Positions 17,869-29,222 of a DNA stretch of 64,000 nt are shown here, one piece after another. The notes below the pieces were generated by a model. That model was not told where the DNA came from, made no database searches, and saw only the letters and a program-made list of their open reading frames with translations. The stretch's first letter is position 1; each line of letters starts with the position of its first letter. This DNA comes from Burkholderiales bacterium 70-64 (GTDB lineage Bacteria; Pseudomonadota; Gammaproteobacteria; Burkholderiales; Burkholderiaceae_E), in assembly GCA_001898645.1 (NCBI GenBank), contig MKUQ01000020.1, forward strand, positions 47,548-111,547, read 5' to 3'. The position numbers and the translations under genes were made by a program.

Positions 17869-19884
17869 ATGTCGGCCCAGCTCAATTCCGCCCAGCGCGA
17901 AGCGATCCGCTATCTCGACGGCCCCTGCCTGGTGATCGCCGGCGCCGGCAGCGGCAAGACGCGCGTGATCACGCACAAGATCGTGCACCTGATCGAGGCC
18001 GGCTTCCCGTCCCGCGCCATCGGCGCGATCACCTTCACCAACAAGGCCGCGCAGGAGATGGCCGAGCGGCTCGGCAAGCTGGTGAAGCTGCCCGAGGCCC
18101 AGCGCCCCACGGTGAGCACCTTCCATGCGCTGGGCGTGCAGATGCTGCGCCGCGACGGCGAATCGCTGGGGCTCAAGCGCAACTTTTCGATCCTGGATTC
18201 GGAGGACGCGGTCAACATCGTGCAGACCGCGCTCGGCACCACCGACCGCAAGGCGGCACGCAGCGCCCTGCATCGCATCTCGCTGTGGAAGAACGCGCTG
18301 GTCGACCCTCACCAGGCGGCCGCCGGCGCGGCCGACGACCTCGAGCACCAGTTCGCGCGCGCCTATCGCGACTACGCGGCGACGCTGTCGGCCTACCAGG
18401 CGGTCGACTTCGACGACCTGATCGGCCTGCCGGTGAGGCTGCTGCGCGAGAACCCCGAGGCTGCGAAGGCCTGGTGCGAGCGGCTGCGCTACCTGCTGGT
18501 CGACGAGTACCAGGACACCAATGCCTGCCAGTACGAGCTGCTGCGGCTGCTGGCCGGCCCGCGCGCGGCCTTCACCGCGGTGGGCGACGACGACCAGTCG
18601 ATCTACGGCTGGCGCGGCGCCACCCTCGAGAACCTGGCCCGGCTCGCCGCCGACTTCCCGGGCCTGAAGGTGATCAAGCTCGAGCAGAACTACCGCTCGA
18701 GCGTGAGCATCCTGAGCGCGGCCAACCACCTGATCTCGCACAACCCCAAGCTGCACGAAAAGAAGCTGTGGTCCGAGCACGGCATCGGCGATCCGCTCGA
18801 GGTCGTGCCCTGCGACGACGACGAAGCGGAGGCCGAATCGGTGGTGATGCGGCTGCAGGCGCACCGCTTCGAACGCCGCACGCGCCATGCCGACTACGCG
18901 ATCCTGTATCGCGGCAACCACCAGGCGCGGGTGTTCGAGCAGGTGCTGCGCAAGGAGAAGATCCCCTACGTGCTCTCGGGCGGGCAGTCGTTCTTCGAGC
19001 GGGTCGAAATCCGCGACCTGATGGCCTACCTGCGCCTGCTCGCCAACGACGACGACGATCCGGCATTCATCCGCGCCGTCACCACGCCCAAGCGTGGCGT
19101 GGGCGCTTCCACCCTGCAGGCGCTCGGCACCTATGCCGGCGAGCGGCGCGGGTCGATGTTCGCCGCCATGTTCGAGACCGGCGCCGAGCAGCGCATCGCG
19201 CCGCGCCAGCTCGAGCCGCTGCGCGAGTTCGGCGCCTTCGTCAATCGCATCGCCTGGCGCGCCGCGCGTGAACCGGCGGCGCAGGTGCTCGACGACCTGT
19301 TGGCGGCAATCGACTATCGCGCCCACCTGTTCGCGGAGGCCGACGACAAGGTGGCGGCCGCGCGCTGGCAGAACGCGTGCGACTTCGTGGATTGGCTCAA
19401 GAAGCGCGCGGAGGAAGACGGGTCGACCCTGGTGCGGCTGGCGCAGACCGTCTCGCTGCTGTCGCAGCTCGACCGCAAGGACAGCGAGCTCGATGCGGTG
19501 CGTCTGAGCACCATCCATGCCGCCAAGGGGCTGGAGTTCCCGCACGTGTTCGTGGTCGGCTGCGAGGAAGGGCTGCTGCCGCACCACGGCGGCAGCGCCG
19601 GGGCCGACGAGGCGCCCGACGGCGACGGCACGCGCATCGAGGAGGAGCGCCGGCTGATGTACGTCGCGGTGACGCGCGCGCAGCGCAGCCTCACTCTCAC
19701 CTGGTGCCGCCAGCGCCGGCGCGGCAAGGAGCGCTACGCCCAGCTGCCTTCGCGCTTCCTCGGCGAGATGCAGCTCGAGGCCAAGTCGGCGGCGGCCGCG
19801 ACGGTCACCCGGGAAGCCGGCCGCGCGAAGCTGGCCGGCCTGCGTGCGCTGCTCGCCCAGCCGGGGGCGGCGCGCCGGCCCTGA
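17869..19884 (+). CDS. rep: ATP-dependent DNA helicase Rep (UvrD/REP family)
   Basis: A 671-residue superfamily 1A helicase moving 3' to 5', helping forks pass protein blocks. Motifs in order: Q motif LNSAQREAI, Walker A AGAGSGKT (25-31), TFTNKAAQEM, STFHALGVQMLR, DEYQDTN (motif II), GDDDQSIYGWRGA (motif III), LEQNYRSS, STIHAAKGLEF (motif V) and EERRLMYVAVTRAQ (motif VI). Length and the absence of a long C-terminal tail fit Rep better than UvrD. The region upstream holds a clear -10 box. Confidence 0.93.
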   Translation: MSAQLNSAQREAIRYLDGPCLVIAGAGSGKTRVITHKIVHLIEAGFPSRAIGAITFTNKAAQEMAERLGKLVKLPEAQRPTVSTFHALGVQMLRRDGESLGLKRNFSILDSEDAVNIVQTALGTTDRKAARSALHRISLWKNALVDPHQAAAGAADDLEHQFARAYRDYAATLSAYQAVDFDDLIGLPVRLLRENPEAAKAWCERLRYLLVDEYQDTNACQYELLRLLAGPRAAFTAVGDDDQSIYGWRGATLENLARLAADFPGLKVIKLEQNYRSSVSILSAANHLISHNPKLHEKKLWSEHGIGDPLEVVPCDDDEAEAESVVMRLQAHRFERRTRHADYAILYRGNHQARVFEQVLRKEKIPYVLSGGQSFFERVEIRDLMAYLRLLANDDDDPAFIRAVTTPKRGVGASTLQALGTYAGERRGSMFAAMFETGAEQRIAPRQLEPLREFGAFVNRIAWRAAREPAAQVLDDLLAAIDYRAHLFAEADDKVAAARWQNACDFVDWLKKRAEEDGSTLVRLAQTVSLLSQLDRKDSELDAVRLSTIHAAKGLEFPHVFVVGCEEGLLPHHGGSAGADEAPDGDGTRIEEERRLMYVAVTRAQRSLTLTWCRQRRRGKERYAQLPSRFLGEMQLEAKSAAAATVTREAGRAKLAGLRALLAQPGAARRP

Positions 19885-20047
19885 GCGGCACGCCTTCGGG
19901 CAGCCTCCGGCCGGTGTACCCGCGGCAGCGCGTGCCGGGCGGTGCGCCCCGGACAGCGCAGCCCGGCGCCGGCCCTGCAGGCCGCCGGTGCAAGGGGTGC
20001 CCGCATCGCGCGTTATCCTTCGGCCGAGAGTCGAGGAGCGAGGGGCG

Positions 20048-20749
20048 ATGGCATTGTTTCGACGCAGCGGGCCGGTGGTGTTCGAGCGCCATGCTTATGG
20101 ACGGCGTCGCTCGTCGTGGGCGCCGCCGCGCTGGCTGCTGCTGCTGCTGGCCGGCGTCGCCGCCGGCGCGGGGGGCCTGTATACCTTGCAGGAGAAATAC
20201 CTGCCGCCGCGCCTGACGCCGGTGCAGTCGCAGCAGCTGCAAGGCCGGGTCGACGAGCTCGAAGCCGCACGCGAGCGCCTGCAGGCCGAGCTCGACGACG
20301 CGCAGCGCCGGCTGAAGGCGAGCGCCGAGGAGAACGCCGGGCAGGCGGTCGCGCTCGGTGCCGCGCGCCAGTCGGTCGAGCGCCTGCAGAAGGACGTCGC
20401 GCTGTTCGACCAGGTGCTGCCGCCCGATCCGCGCGGCGGAGCCGTCGCCGTGCGGGCGGCGCGCTTCTCCGACGGCGGCGGGCAGCTGGCCTACCACGTG
20501 CTGCTCACCCGCGAGCAGAAGACCGCCAGGCCGTTCAAGGGCGTGATGCAGCTGGTGGTGGCCGGCGAGCGCGGCGGGCGCAACGAGACGGTCACCCTCG
20601 ATCCGCTGGAGGTCACCCTGGCCAGCTACCAGCACCTGCAGGGCAGCCTGCCGCTGCCGCCCGGCTTTGCCGCGCGGCAGGCGACGATCCGGGTGCTCGA
20701 CGGCCCCGGCGGCCGCCAGCTCGGAACGCGCGTCATCAACGTGCGCTGA
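20048..20749 (+). CDS. DUF6776-like inner-membrane protein with coiled coil
   Basis: A 233-residue protein of unknown function. One transmembrane helix lies near residues 30-50 (WLLLLLAGVAAGAGGLY), followed by a long coiled coil (about 60-125, QLQGRVDELEAARERLQAELDDAQRRL) and a beta-rich periplasmic domain. This architecture matches DUF6776, frequent in Burkholderiales. The start ATG follows GAGGAGCGAGGGG. It stands alone between rep and a GntR gene. Confidence 0.7.
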   Translation: MALFRRSGPVVFERHAYGRRRSSWAPPRWLLLLLAGVAAGAGGLYTLQEKYLPPRLTPVQSQQLQGRVDELEAARERLQAELDDAQRRLKASAEENAGQAVALGAARQSVERLQKDVALFDQVLPPDPRGGAVAVRAARFSDGGGQLAYHVLLTREQKTARPFKGVMQLVVAGERGGRNETVTLDPLEVTLASYQHLQGSLPLPPGFAARQATIRVLDGPGGRQLGTRVINVR

Positions 20750-20847
20750 AGGCGCGGGCACCTGCCTCTGCGTGCCCGTCGTCCGGGCCGATTTCCCGAT
20801 TTTCCGGATCGACGCATAATCGGGTCGACCGCAAGGATGTGCGTACC

Positions 20848-21537
20848 ATGCCCACGCTCGCCTCGAAGCTGACCCATGCGTTGCGCGACGAACTGCTGCG
20901 TGGCGACTACCGGCCGGGCCAGCCGCTGCGCATGAACCAGCTGTGCGAGCGCTTCCAGGTGAGCCTGTCGCCCTTGCGCGAAGCGCTCACCCGACTGGCC
21001 ACCGAGGGCTTCGTCGAGCTGCACGCGCAGCGCGGCTTCAAGGTGGCACCGGTTTCGCTGGACAACCACCTCGAGATCACCCGGCTGCGCCTGCAGCTCG
21101 AGGCGACCGCGCTCGCCGAGTCGATCGCCCGCGGCGGCGATGCCTGGGAGATCGAGCTGCTCGGCGCCTGGCACGGGCTGCAGCTGCTCGACCGGCGCCT
21201 GGCCGCCGGCGAGGCGCACGACCGGGACCTGTGGGAGGTGCGCCACCGCGCCCTGCACATGGCGCTGATCGGCGCCTGCCGCATGCCCATCCTGCTGCAG
21301 TTCTGCGAGACGCTGCTCGACTTCTCCGACCGCTACCGGCGGCTGTTCCTGCGCACGCCGTTCATCAACAATGATGCGCCGGCCGAGCACGCGGGCATCG
21401 TCGAGGCGGCCCTGGCGCGCGATGCCGGGCGGGCCACCGAGCTGCTGGCGCGGCACGTCCAGCACACCGCGGACAACATCACCGCGACCCTCGAGGGCAG
21501 GCAGGGGGCAGCGGACCCGCCGGCCCCCGACGCCTGA
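20848..21537 (+). CDS. GntR-family transcriptional regulator (FCD/FadR subfamily)
   Basis: A 229-residue regulator. The N-terminal winged helix covers about residues 1-70 (ALRDELLRGDYRPGQPLRMNQLCERFQVSLSPLREALTRL). The C-terminal all-helical FCD ligand domain covers about 80-215; D, H and H metal-ligand positions are plausible in LWEVRHRALHMALI and the later HAGI and HVQH histidines. FCD regulators bind small organic acids and control catabolic genes. No adjacent catabolic operon on the same strand identifies its target; the sigma-54 activator gene follows 51 bp downstream. Confidence 0.88.
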   Translation: MPTLASKLTHALRDELLRGDYRPGQPLRMNQLCERFQVSLSPLREALTRLATEGFVELHAQRGFKVAPVSLDNHLEITRLRLQLEATALAESIARGGDAWEIELLGAWHGLQLLDRRLAAGEAHDRDLWEVRHRALHMALIGACRMPILLQFCETLLDFSDRYRRLFLRTPFINNDAPAEHAGIVEAALARDAGRATELLARHVQHTADNITATLEGRQGAADPPAPDA

Positions 21538-21576
21538 CGCTCCGATCGACCCCGCGCCACGGGCCGGCCGACCGGC

Positions 21577-21582
21577 TATGAT
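21577..21582 (+). promoter_or_regulatory. -10 box directly in front of the sigma-54 activator gene
   Basis: TATGAT ends 6 bp before the ATG at 21589, so transcription at the usual distance would begin at the start codon. Same geometry as at hemE. Confidence 0.4.
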
Positions 21583-21588
21583 CGCCCG

Positions 21589-23228
<1,640 letters not shown>

Positions 23229-23244
<16 letters not shown>

Positions 23245-24257
23245 CGCTTCAGGGTCTCCGACGGCCGTTCCCCGAACATGCGCCGGTAGTCCGCCGCGAA
23301 GTGGCTGAGGTGCCAGAAGCCCCAGCGGGCGGCGACGTCCTGCACCGATGCTCCCTCGCCGGCGGCGGCCTTCAGCGCCCGGTGCGCACCGTTGAGCCGC
23401 ATCGCCCGCAGATAGCCCACCGGATTGATGCCGAGCACCTCGCGAAAGGCGTATTGCAGGGTGCGCCGGCACACGTCGAGCTCCACGCACAGGGCTTCGA
23501 CCGTGACCGGCTCTTCGATCCGGCCGCGCACGATCGCCTGCGCGCGGCGCACCAGGGTGTGGCTGCGGGTGGGCGCGCGTACCGGCGCACCCGCGCCGCC
23601 GGCCGGGCCGAACAGCTTCAGCGTGCCGCGCAGCAGCGAGCGGGCCAGCGCCTCGCGCGCCGGGGGCTGCGCCAGCACGTGCGGATCGCACGACACCGCT
23701 TCCAGGGCGGCGAGCAGCAGCCGGCGAAACGCTTCCACGCGCTGCGGCGGAAGCGAGGCGACGATCAGGCCGCGCAGATCGCGCTCGAGGTCGCGCCGCT
23801 CGCATTCGATCGCATGGCGGCGCAGCGCGCCGGCAGGGATCGACACCGCCACCAGGTCCAGCTGCGCGGGCGTCCGGAAGTCCAGCTCCTGGCCGTCGTG
23901 CAGCACGATGACCGAATCGCGCCGGATCGGCCGCCCGCCGTAGTAGCCGCCGTCGGGCATGGCGAGCGGAGCGCCGAACATCAACGCCGCATCGCGTCCG
24001 AGCCCGGACTGGTGCACCGCCTGGCTGGTGGTCTCCCGGAACAACTGGAAGCCGTCGAAGAGCGCCTCCATCACCTCGCCCTCGAACGGCCCGGGCCGCA
24101 GCTGCTCGTAGACCTGGCGCCAGGCATCGAGCCGGGAGGCATGTTCGTCCACGTCGCGCGAGCGCAGGCGTGCGAAGGCGCAGCGCCCGCCGCCCGAGGT
24201 GCGATCGCCCGCGGGTGCGGGGCCGGGCACCGGTATCGCGTTGCCGAAGCCGCTCAT
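23229..24257 (-). CDS. AraC-family transcriptional regulator
   Basis: A 342-residue protein with the AraC-type double helix-turn-helix at about 240-340 (VTVEALCVELDVCRRTLQYAFREVLGINPVGYLRAMRLNGAHRAL, then VQDVAARWGFWHLSHFAADYRRMFGERPSETLKRY). The N-terminal 200 residues resemble the sensor part of ethanolamine/EutR-like and related AraC proteins. Its 3' end overlaps the sigma-54 activator gene by 16 bp (convergent), and it diverges from the nitric oxide reductase gene, which it may control. Confidence 0.85.
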
Positions 24258-24382
24258 CCGCCCACATAGCGCCGAAGCCGACCGACCGGCCTTGATCCAG
24301 AGCAGGAGCCATGCGATCGGCGTCGCGCGTTGCCGCGCGCGTCATTGCCAATCCGGGCTAACACCCGTGCGCAGGCCGTCCC

Positions 24383-24388
24383 TAGAAT
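24383..24388 (+). promoter_or_regulatory. -10 box upstream of the nitric oxide reductase gene
   Basis: TAGAAT 50 bp before the ATG at 24439; the predicted leader is about 44 nt and ends with GCGAGGAG. No convincing -35 box. Confidence 0.4.
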
Positions 24389-24438
24389 CCGCGCGATGCG
24401 CCGACCAGGATCGGCGCCATGGAGCGAGGAGACGAACG

Positions 24439-26772
24439 ATGAGCGCTGCGGACAGGCTGTGGAACCGGTTCGTGATGGACCGCCGGCGCTGGTGGCTGCC
24501 GCTGGCAGCGGTGCTGGCGATCGGCATCGGCAGCATGCTCTACATGGGAAGCCGGACCTACCTGGATGCTCCGCCGATCCCCGACTTCGTCGATGCGCAC
24601 GGCACCGTCGTGGTGGCTGCCGCGGCGGTGACGCGCGGGCAGGCGGTGTTCCTGAAGCACGGTCTGATGAACCACGGCAGCATGTTCGGCGACGGCGCCG
24701 GGCGCGGCCCCGATTTCACCGCCGATGCGCTGCATCACGTCGCGGGCGCGATGCGCGACCATCACGTCGCGGTCGGGCGGCTCGATGCCGACGCCGCGCT
24801 GGCGACCGCGCAGCGCGAGATCCGGCGCAACCGGTACGATCCGGCCGCCAACGCGGTGACGCTCGGTGCTGCGCAGGCTCACGCGGCGCGCTCGCTCGAG
24901 GCCCGCATCGCGGCGATGTTCCGCGGCGAAGGCAGCGAGGCCTTCCATCCCGCGGGCTACATCCGCGACCCGGCGCAGTTGCGCGACCTGGCGGCGTTCT
25001 TCTTCTGGGGCGCCTGGGTGTGCGGTGTCGAGCGCCCCGGCAAGACCTACAGCTACACGCACAACTGGCCGTACGACGAGCTGACCGGCAACCGGCCCAG
25101 CCCGCAGATCCTGTTGTGGAGCGTGATCGCGGTGCTCGGCCTGGTGGCAACCCTCGGTGCGGTGCTGTTCCTCTACGGGCGCTACGCATCGATTGCCGGC
25201 TGGCGGCCGGCAGCCGGAACTGCCGCCTCGGCCGCGCATGCGGCCGGGATCGATGCGGCGCGGCCCAATGCGGTGCAGCGCGCCACCTACAAGTTCTTCG
25301 CCGCCGCCGCGGTCCTGTTCGTGCTGCAGATGGTCGCCGGCGTGCTCACGGTGCACGACTTCCTCGGCGTGACGCGCGTGCTCGGGGTCGACCTCGCCTA
25401 CGCGCTGCCGATCCCGGTGGTGCGCGGCTGGCACCTGCAGCTCGCCCTGCTGTGGATCAGCGCCTGCTGGGTGGGTGCCTCGATCTTCGTCGTCTCCGCC
25501 GGGGCGGCACCCGCTCCCGCCGGCCAGCTGCGGCTGGTGAACGCCCTGTTCGCGCTGTTCCTCGTCACGACCCTCGGCAGCCTGCTCGGCGTGGCGCTCG
25601 GTCCGCATGGCGTATTCGGCGCATGGTGGCACCTGCTCGGCAGCCAGGGCTGGGAATTCGTGGAACAGGGCCGCTTGTGGCAGGCAATGCTGTTCCTGGT
25701 GTTCGCGCTGTGGTGCGTGGTGATCGCGCGCGCCGTCGCGCCGATCTGGCGCTCGGGCGATGCATGGATGCTGCCGAAATGGCTGCTGTATTGCGTGGCC
25801 TGCGTGCTGGTGCTGTTCGTCTCGGGCTTCGTCGCCACGCCGGAGACCAACTTCGTCATCGCCGACTTCTGGCGCTGGGCCGTCATCCACATGTGGGTCG
25901 AGGCGTTCTTCGAGGTGTTCACCACTGCGGTGCTGGCGTACTTCATGGTGATGATGGGGCTGGTGAGCCACGCCGCCGCCTCGCGCATCGTCTACCTCGC
26001 CACGCTGCTGTTCCTCGGCTCGGGGCTGCTCGGCATCTCGCACAACTTCTACTGGAATGCCAAGCCCGTGGTCACGCTCGCCATCGGCAGCGTGTTCTCG
26101 ACCCTGCAGGTGGTGCCGCTGATCCTGCTCACCCTCGAGGCCTGGCAGTTCCGCAATGCGCCGCAGCGGGTGTCCGCCGCCGCGGAGCGCAACGGCGCCG
26201 GCCCGTCCGGCGCCGGCTTCGGCCAGTCCGAGGCGTTCCGCTTCCTGCTCGGCGTGAACTTCTGGAATTTCCTGGGCGCGGGCATGTTCGGCTTCATGAT
26301 CAACCTGCCGATCGTGAACTACTACGAGCACGGCACCTACCTGACCGTGAACCACGGCCACGCCGCGCTGATGGGCGTGTACGGCAACCTGGCGATCGCC
26401 ACCATCGTGTTCTGCGCGCGCTATCTCGTCGCCCCCGCGCGCTGGAATGCGGCGCTGCTGCGGCGCGTGTTCTGGTCGCTGAACATCGGGCTGATGCTGA
26501 TGGTGGCGGTCGACCTGTTTCCGGTCGGCATCGCGCAACTGCTCGACGTGCTCGAGCACGGGCTGTGGCATGCGCGCTCGCAGGCGTTCGTGCAGGGCGA
26601 GCTGTTCCAGACGCTGACCTGGGCGCGCATCGTCGGCGGTGCGCTGTTCGTGCTGGGCGGGGTGCTGCCGCTGGCGTGGTTCGTGGTGACGCGGAGCCGG
26701 GCGTTGAAGGCGGCCGATGCGCCGGCCGAAGAGGCGGCGGCGCCCCGCGGGGCGGCCGTGGCGGGTGCGTGA
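24439..26772 (+). CDS. norB: Quinol-dependent nitric oxide reductase, single-subunit (qNOR)
   Basis: A 777-residue integral membrane enzyme reducing 2 NO to N2O with quinol electrons. The N-terminal extension (about residues 15-215) corresponds to the NorC-like domain without a heme c motif, which marks qNOR. The catalytic heme-copper oxidase-like part has about 12 further helices. Conserved heme and iron ligands are visible in GWHLQLALLWISACW, WAVIHMWVEAFFEVFTTAVLAYF, SHNFYWNAKP and LTVNHGHAALMGVYGN. No norC or norQ/D genes adjoin, as expected for qNOR. An AraC regulator diverges from it. The likely role is detoxification or the last step but one of denitrification. Confidence 0.95.
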   Translation: MSAADRLWNRFVMDRRRWWLPLAAVLAIGIGSMLYMGSRTYLDAPPIPDFVDAHGTVVVAAAAVTRGQAVFLKHGLMNHGSMFGDGAGRGPDFTADALHHVAGAMRDHHVAVGRLDADAALATAQREIRRNRYDPAANAVTLGAAQAHAARSLEARIAAMFRGEGSEAFHPAGYIRDPAQLRDLAAFFFWGAWVCGVERPGKTYSYTHNWPYDELTGNRPSPQILLWSVIAVLGLVATLGAVLFLYGRYASIAGWRPAAGTAASAAHAAGIDAARPNAVQRATYKFFAAAAVLFVLQMVAGVLTVHDFLGVTRVLGVDLAYALPIPVVRGWHLQLALLWISACWVGASIFVVSAGAAPAPAGQLRLVNALFALFLVTTLGSLLGVALGPHGVFGAWWHLLGSQGWEFVEQGRLWQAMLFLVFALWCVVIARAVAPIWRSGDAWMLPKWLLYCVACVLVLFVSGFVATPETNFVIADFWRWAVIHMWVEAFFEVFTTAVLAYFMVMMGLVSHAAASRIVYLATLLFLGSGLLGISHNFYWNAKPVVTLAIGSVFSTLQVVPLILLTLEAWQFRNAPQRVSAAAERNGAGPSGAGFGQSEAFRFLLGVNFWNFLGAGMFGFMINLPIVNYYEHGTYLTVNHGHAALMGVYGNLAIATIVFCARYLVAPARWNAALLRRVFWSLNIGLMLMVAVDLFPVGIAQLLDVLEHGLWHARSQAFVQGELFQTLTWARIVGGALFVLGGVLPLAWFVVTRSRALKAADAPAEEAAAPRGAAVAGA

Positions 26773-26916
26773 ACCCGCCGAGGGAGCGGCGGGCGACCCG
26801 GGGCGGGCGGCGGCACCCCGGCGGTTGCGCATTCGGCGACGCGCTAATATCGGGGCGCCCGGCGGTGCGCCGTCGCAGCCGAGGCTCTTCCCGACATCGC
26901 CGAACGCGGAGCGTCC

Positions 26917-28374
26917 ATGCACATCAGGCTTGCCATCGTGCTCGCAGCGGCGCTCGTCCTCGGCGCCTGCGCCACGGGCACCGGCACGCGCACCCGCACC
27001 GATGCCGGGACCGACATCCATCCATACACCGACACCCGTCCCGAGGCCCGCCCCGAAGTCCGCCCTGAAGCTCGGCCGGAAGCCCGCACCGACACTCGTC
27101 CCGACACCCGCACCGACTCGCGAACCGACACCGGCACCGCGCCGGCGCGCGAGGAGCGTCAGCCGCCGCGCGCCGAGCGTGCACAGGCGCTCGTCATCAA
27201 GGGGGCGATGGCCTACCGCGAGCGCATCGCGCTGCCGGCCGACGCGAGCGCCGTCGTCGAGCTGCGCGAAGGTTCGGGCACCGAAGGGCGCGTCGTGGCC
27301 GAGTACCGGGCGGCGCTGAAGGGCAGGCAGGTGCCGGTCCCGTTCGAGCTGAGCGTGGACCGCGCCAAGCTCGCTGCGGGCGCCCGCCATGCGCTGCGCG
27401 GCGCGATCCAGGTCGCCGGGCGCCCGGCCTGGACCACCGAGCCGGTGGCCATCGATCCATCGTCCTCGCCGATCGACGTGGGCGAGCTGCGGCTCACCCG
27501 CCACCAGCCGCTGGCGTTCGCCAGCACGCTGCGCTGCGGCGAGCGCAGCGTGTCGATCGGCTACCTCGGCGACGCAATGCGCATGGTCGCCGCCGGCGAG
27601 ATCTTCGACCTGCGCCCGGTGCGCTCGGCCTCGGGGGCGCGCTACGAGGCGATCGGCGACCCGTCGACGACGTTCTGGTCCAAGGGCGATCGCGCGACGG
27701 TCGTGGTGCTCGGCCAGTCTTGGCCGGAGTGCGTGGCCGAGCGCACACCGGGCCTGCCGTTTCGCGCGACCGGCAACGAACCCGGCTGGCGGCTCGACAT
27801 CACCGCCCGGACGATGACGCTGCTGGCCGACGACGGCCGCACGCGCATCGAGGCGCCGACGCCGGTTTCCGAGGCCGGCGAAGGCTTCACGCGCTTTCGC
27901 GCGCCGGCCGCCGGCGTGGGCCTGGTCGCCACCATCCTCGAGCGGCGCTGCGCCGACTCGATGACGGGCATGCCTTATCCGAGCGAGGTCGTGGTCGCGT
28001 TCGCCGGCCGCACGCTGAACGGTTGCGGCGGCGATCCGGCGACGCTGCTGCAGGGCGCCGAGTGGGTGGTCGAGGACCTGCGCGGCGCGGGCGCCGTCGA
28101 CGGCTCGCGTGCGACGCTGCGCTTCACGGCCGACGGGCGCATCTCGGGCCGCGCCTGGTGCAACAGCTATACCGCCGCCTACGCCTTGACCGGCGAGGGG
28201 CTGACGATCTCGAAGGCGGCCTCGACGATGATGGCCTGCGAGCCGGCGCTGATGCGCCAGGAACGGCGGCTGCTCGACCTGCTGGCGCAGGTGCGGCGGT
28301 TCACGATCGATGCCGACGGCGCACTGGTGCTGCACGCCGCCAGCGGGCGCGCGATCACCGCGCGCCGGCCTTAG
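26917..28374 (+). CDS. Multidomain lipoprotein: YbaY-like, MliC-like, COG3650-like and META domains
   Basis: A 485-residue lipoprotein with lipobox LGAC (C18). Residues 41-74 are tandem four-residue repeats of RPEA/RPDT/RTDT type. Then follow a YbaY/YscW-like beta domain (about 90-195), an MliC-like lysozyme-inhibitor domain with two cysteines (FASTLRCGERSVSIGYLGD... about 200-275), a COG3650-like domain opening with GNEPGWRLDI (about 285-365), and a C-terminal META/HslJ domain (WVVEDLRGAGAV...GRISGRAWCNSYTAAY..., about 370-480). Each domain is known separately as an envelope-stress lipoprotein; the full fusion is notable. It probably sits in the outer membrane facing the periplasm. Confidence 0.85.
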   Translation: MHIRLAIVLAAALVLGACATGTGTRTRTDAGTDIHPYTDTRPEARPEVRPEARPEARTDTRPDTRTDSRTDTGTAPAREERQPPRAERAQALVIKGAMAYRERIALPADASAVVELREGSGTEGRVVAEYRAALKGRQVPVPFELSVDRAKLAAGARHALRGAIQVAGRPAWTTEPVAIDPSSSPIDVGELRLTRHQPLAFASTLRCGERSVSIGYLGDAMRMVAAGEIFDLRPVRSASGARYEAIGDPSTTFWSKGDRATVVVLGQSWPECVAERTPGLPFRATGNEPGWRLDITARTMTLLADDGRTRIEAPTPVSEAGEGFTRFRAPAAGVGLVATILERRCADSMTGMPYPSEVVVAFAGRTLNGCGGDPATLLQGAEWVVEDLRGAGAVDGSRATLRFTADGRISGRAWCNSYTAAYALTGEGLTISKAASTMMACEPALMRQERRLLDLLAQVRRFTIDADGALVLHAASGRAITARRP

Positions 28375-28466
28375 ACCTGTTCACACTCCGATCGCTCCCG
28401 CGTCGGGGCCTGCCGTGGCGCGTTCACGACATCCGGCCGATCATCATGGCGAAGTCCTCGCGAAAT

Positions 28467-29222
28467 TCAGGCGCGAAACGCCGCGGCGCCCGCGATCGCG
28501 CAGCCGGCCAGCGCCCAGACGATCACCGCGCCCGAGGGCGCGTCGAGCAGGGCCGACAGCGCCAGCCCCAGCGCGTAGCCGGCGGCCCCGATGCCGTAGG
28601 CGATGGCGTGGCGGGCCGCTCCGCGGTGGCGCTGCGTGGCCAGCGCCGGGATGATCAGGCTCGAGAACACCAGGTACACCCCGACCAGCTGCACCGATGC
28701 GGTGACGGCGAGCGCGAAGGCGCCGTAGAAGCCCGGGTGCCCCGCGCGTCGCACCCAGCCGAGTGCCATCGCCGCGACGAGCGGCGCCGTGAGCGCGGCG
28801 AGCCAGCCGAGCTGGCGCGCATCGACCCACAGGATCTGGCCGACCAGCAGGTCCTTCAGGTGCTCGCCACCGTGCGGGTTGCCCGCCAGCAGCAGCAGCC
28901 CGGCGCAGGCGGCGAGCACGAAGATGACGCCGATCAGCGCTTCCTGCTGGCGTGGCGCGCGGCGCTCGGTCCAGGTGAGCAGCAGCGCGCCGAGCAGGGC
29001 CGCGCACACCGCCGCCACCTGCACGGCGAAGCCACCCTCGGGCATGCCCAGTGTGTCGGCTGCGATCACGCCCAGCCCGGCGATCTGCGCGATGGCCAGG
29101 TCGGCGAAGACGATGCCACGGTCGAGCACCTGCGCGCCCAGCGGCACATGGGTGGCGAGCACCAGCAGGCCGGCAGCGAGCGCCGGCCCGAGGATGCCCC
29201 AGTCCAGCGCGTGCCAGTTCAT
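28467..29222 (-). CDS. znuB: Zinc/manganese-type ABC transporter permease
   Basis: A 251-residue permease of the ABC-3 family with about seven to eight transmembrane helices. Family features include DRGIVFADLAIAQIAGLG near residues 34-51 and GEHLKDLLVGQILWV. The gene overlaps the upstream substrate-binding gene by ATGA. ZnuB dimers normally work with a ZnuC ATPase; no ATPase gene is present on either side. It is the last gene of the minus-strand operon. Confidence 0.88.
   Translation of the reverse strand: MNWHALDWGILGPALAAGLLVLATHVPLGAQVLDRGIVFADLAIAQIAGLGVIAADTLGMPEGGFAVQVAAVCAALLGALLLTWTERRAPRQQEALIGVIFVLAACAGLLLLAGNPHGGEHLKDLLVGQILWVDARQLGWLAALTAPLVAAMALGWVRRAGHPGFYGAFALAVTASVQLVGVYLVFSSLIIPALATQRHRGAARHAIAYGIGAAGYALGLALSALLDAPSGAVIVWALAGCAIAGAAAFRA

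Noticed and set aside
24292..24305. FNR-like site TTGATCCAGAGCAG upstream of the nitric oxide reductase gene
   Set aside because: Only the left half fits; the right half has two mismatches and the site would lie near -96 from the likely start, not at -41. Not enough to call.
24382..28335. Very long minus-strand open frame (over 1300 codons) opposite the nitric oxide reductase and lipoprotein genes
   Set aside because: It reads as His/Arg/Ala-rich low-complexity protein and is the antisense shadow of high-GC third codon positions; both plus-strand genes have clear family motifs.
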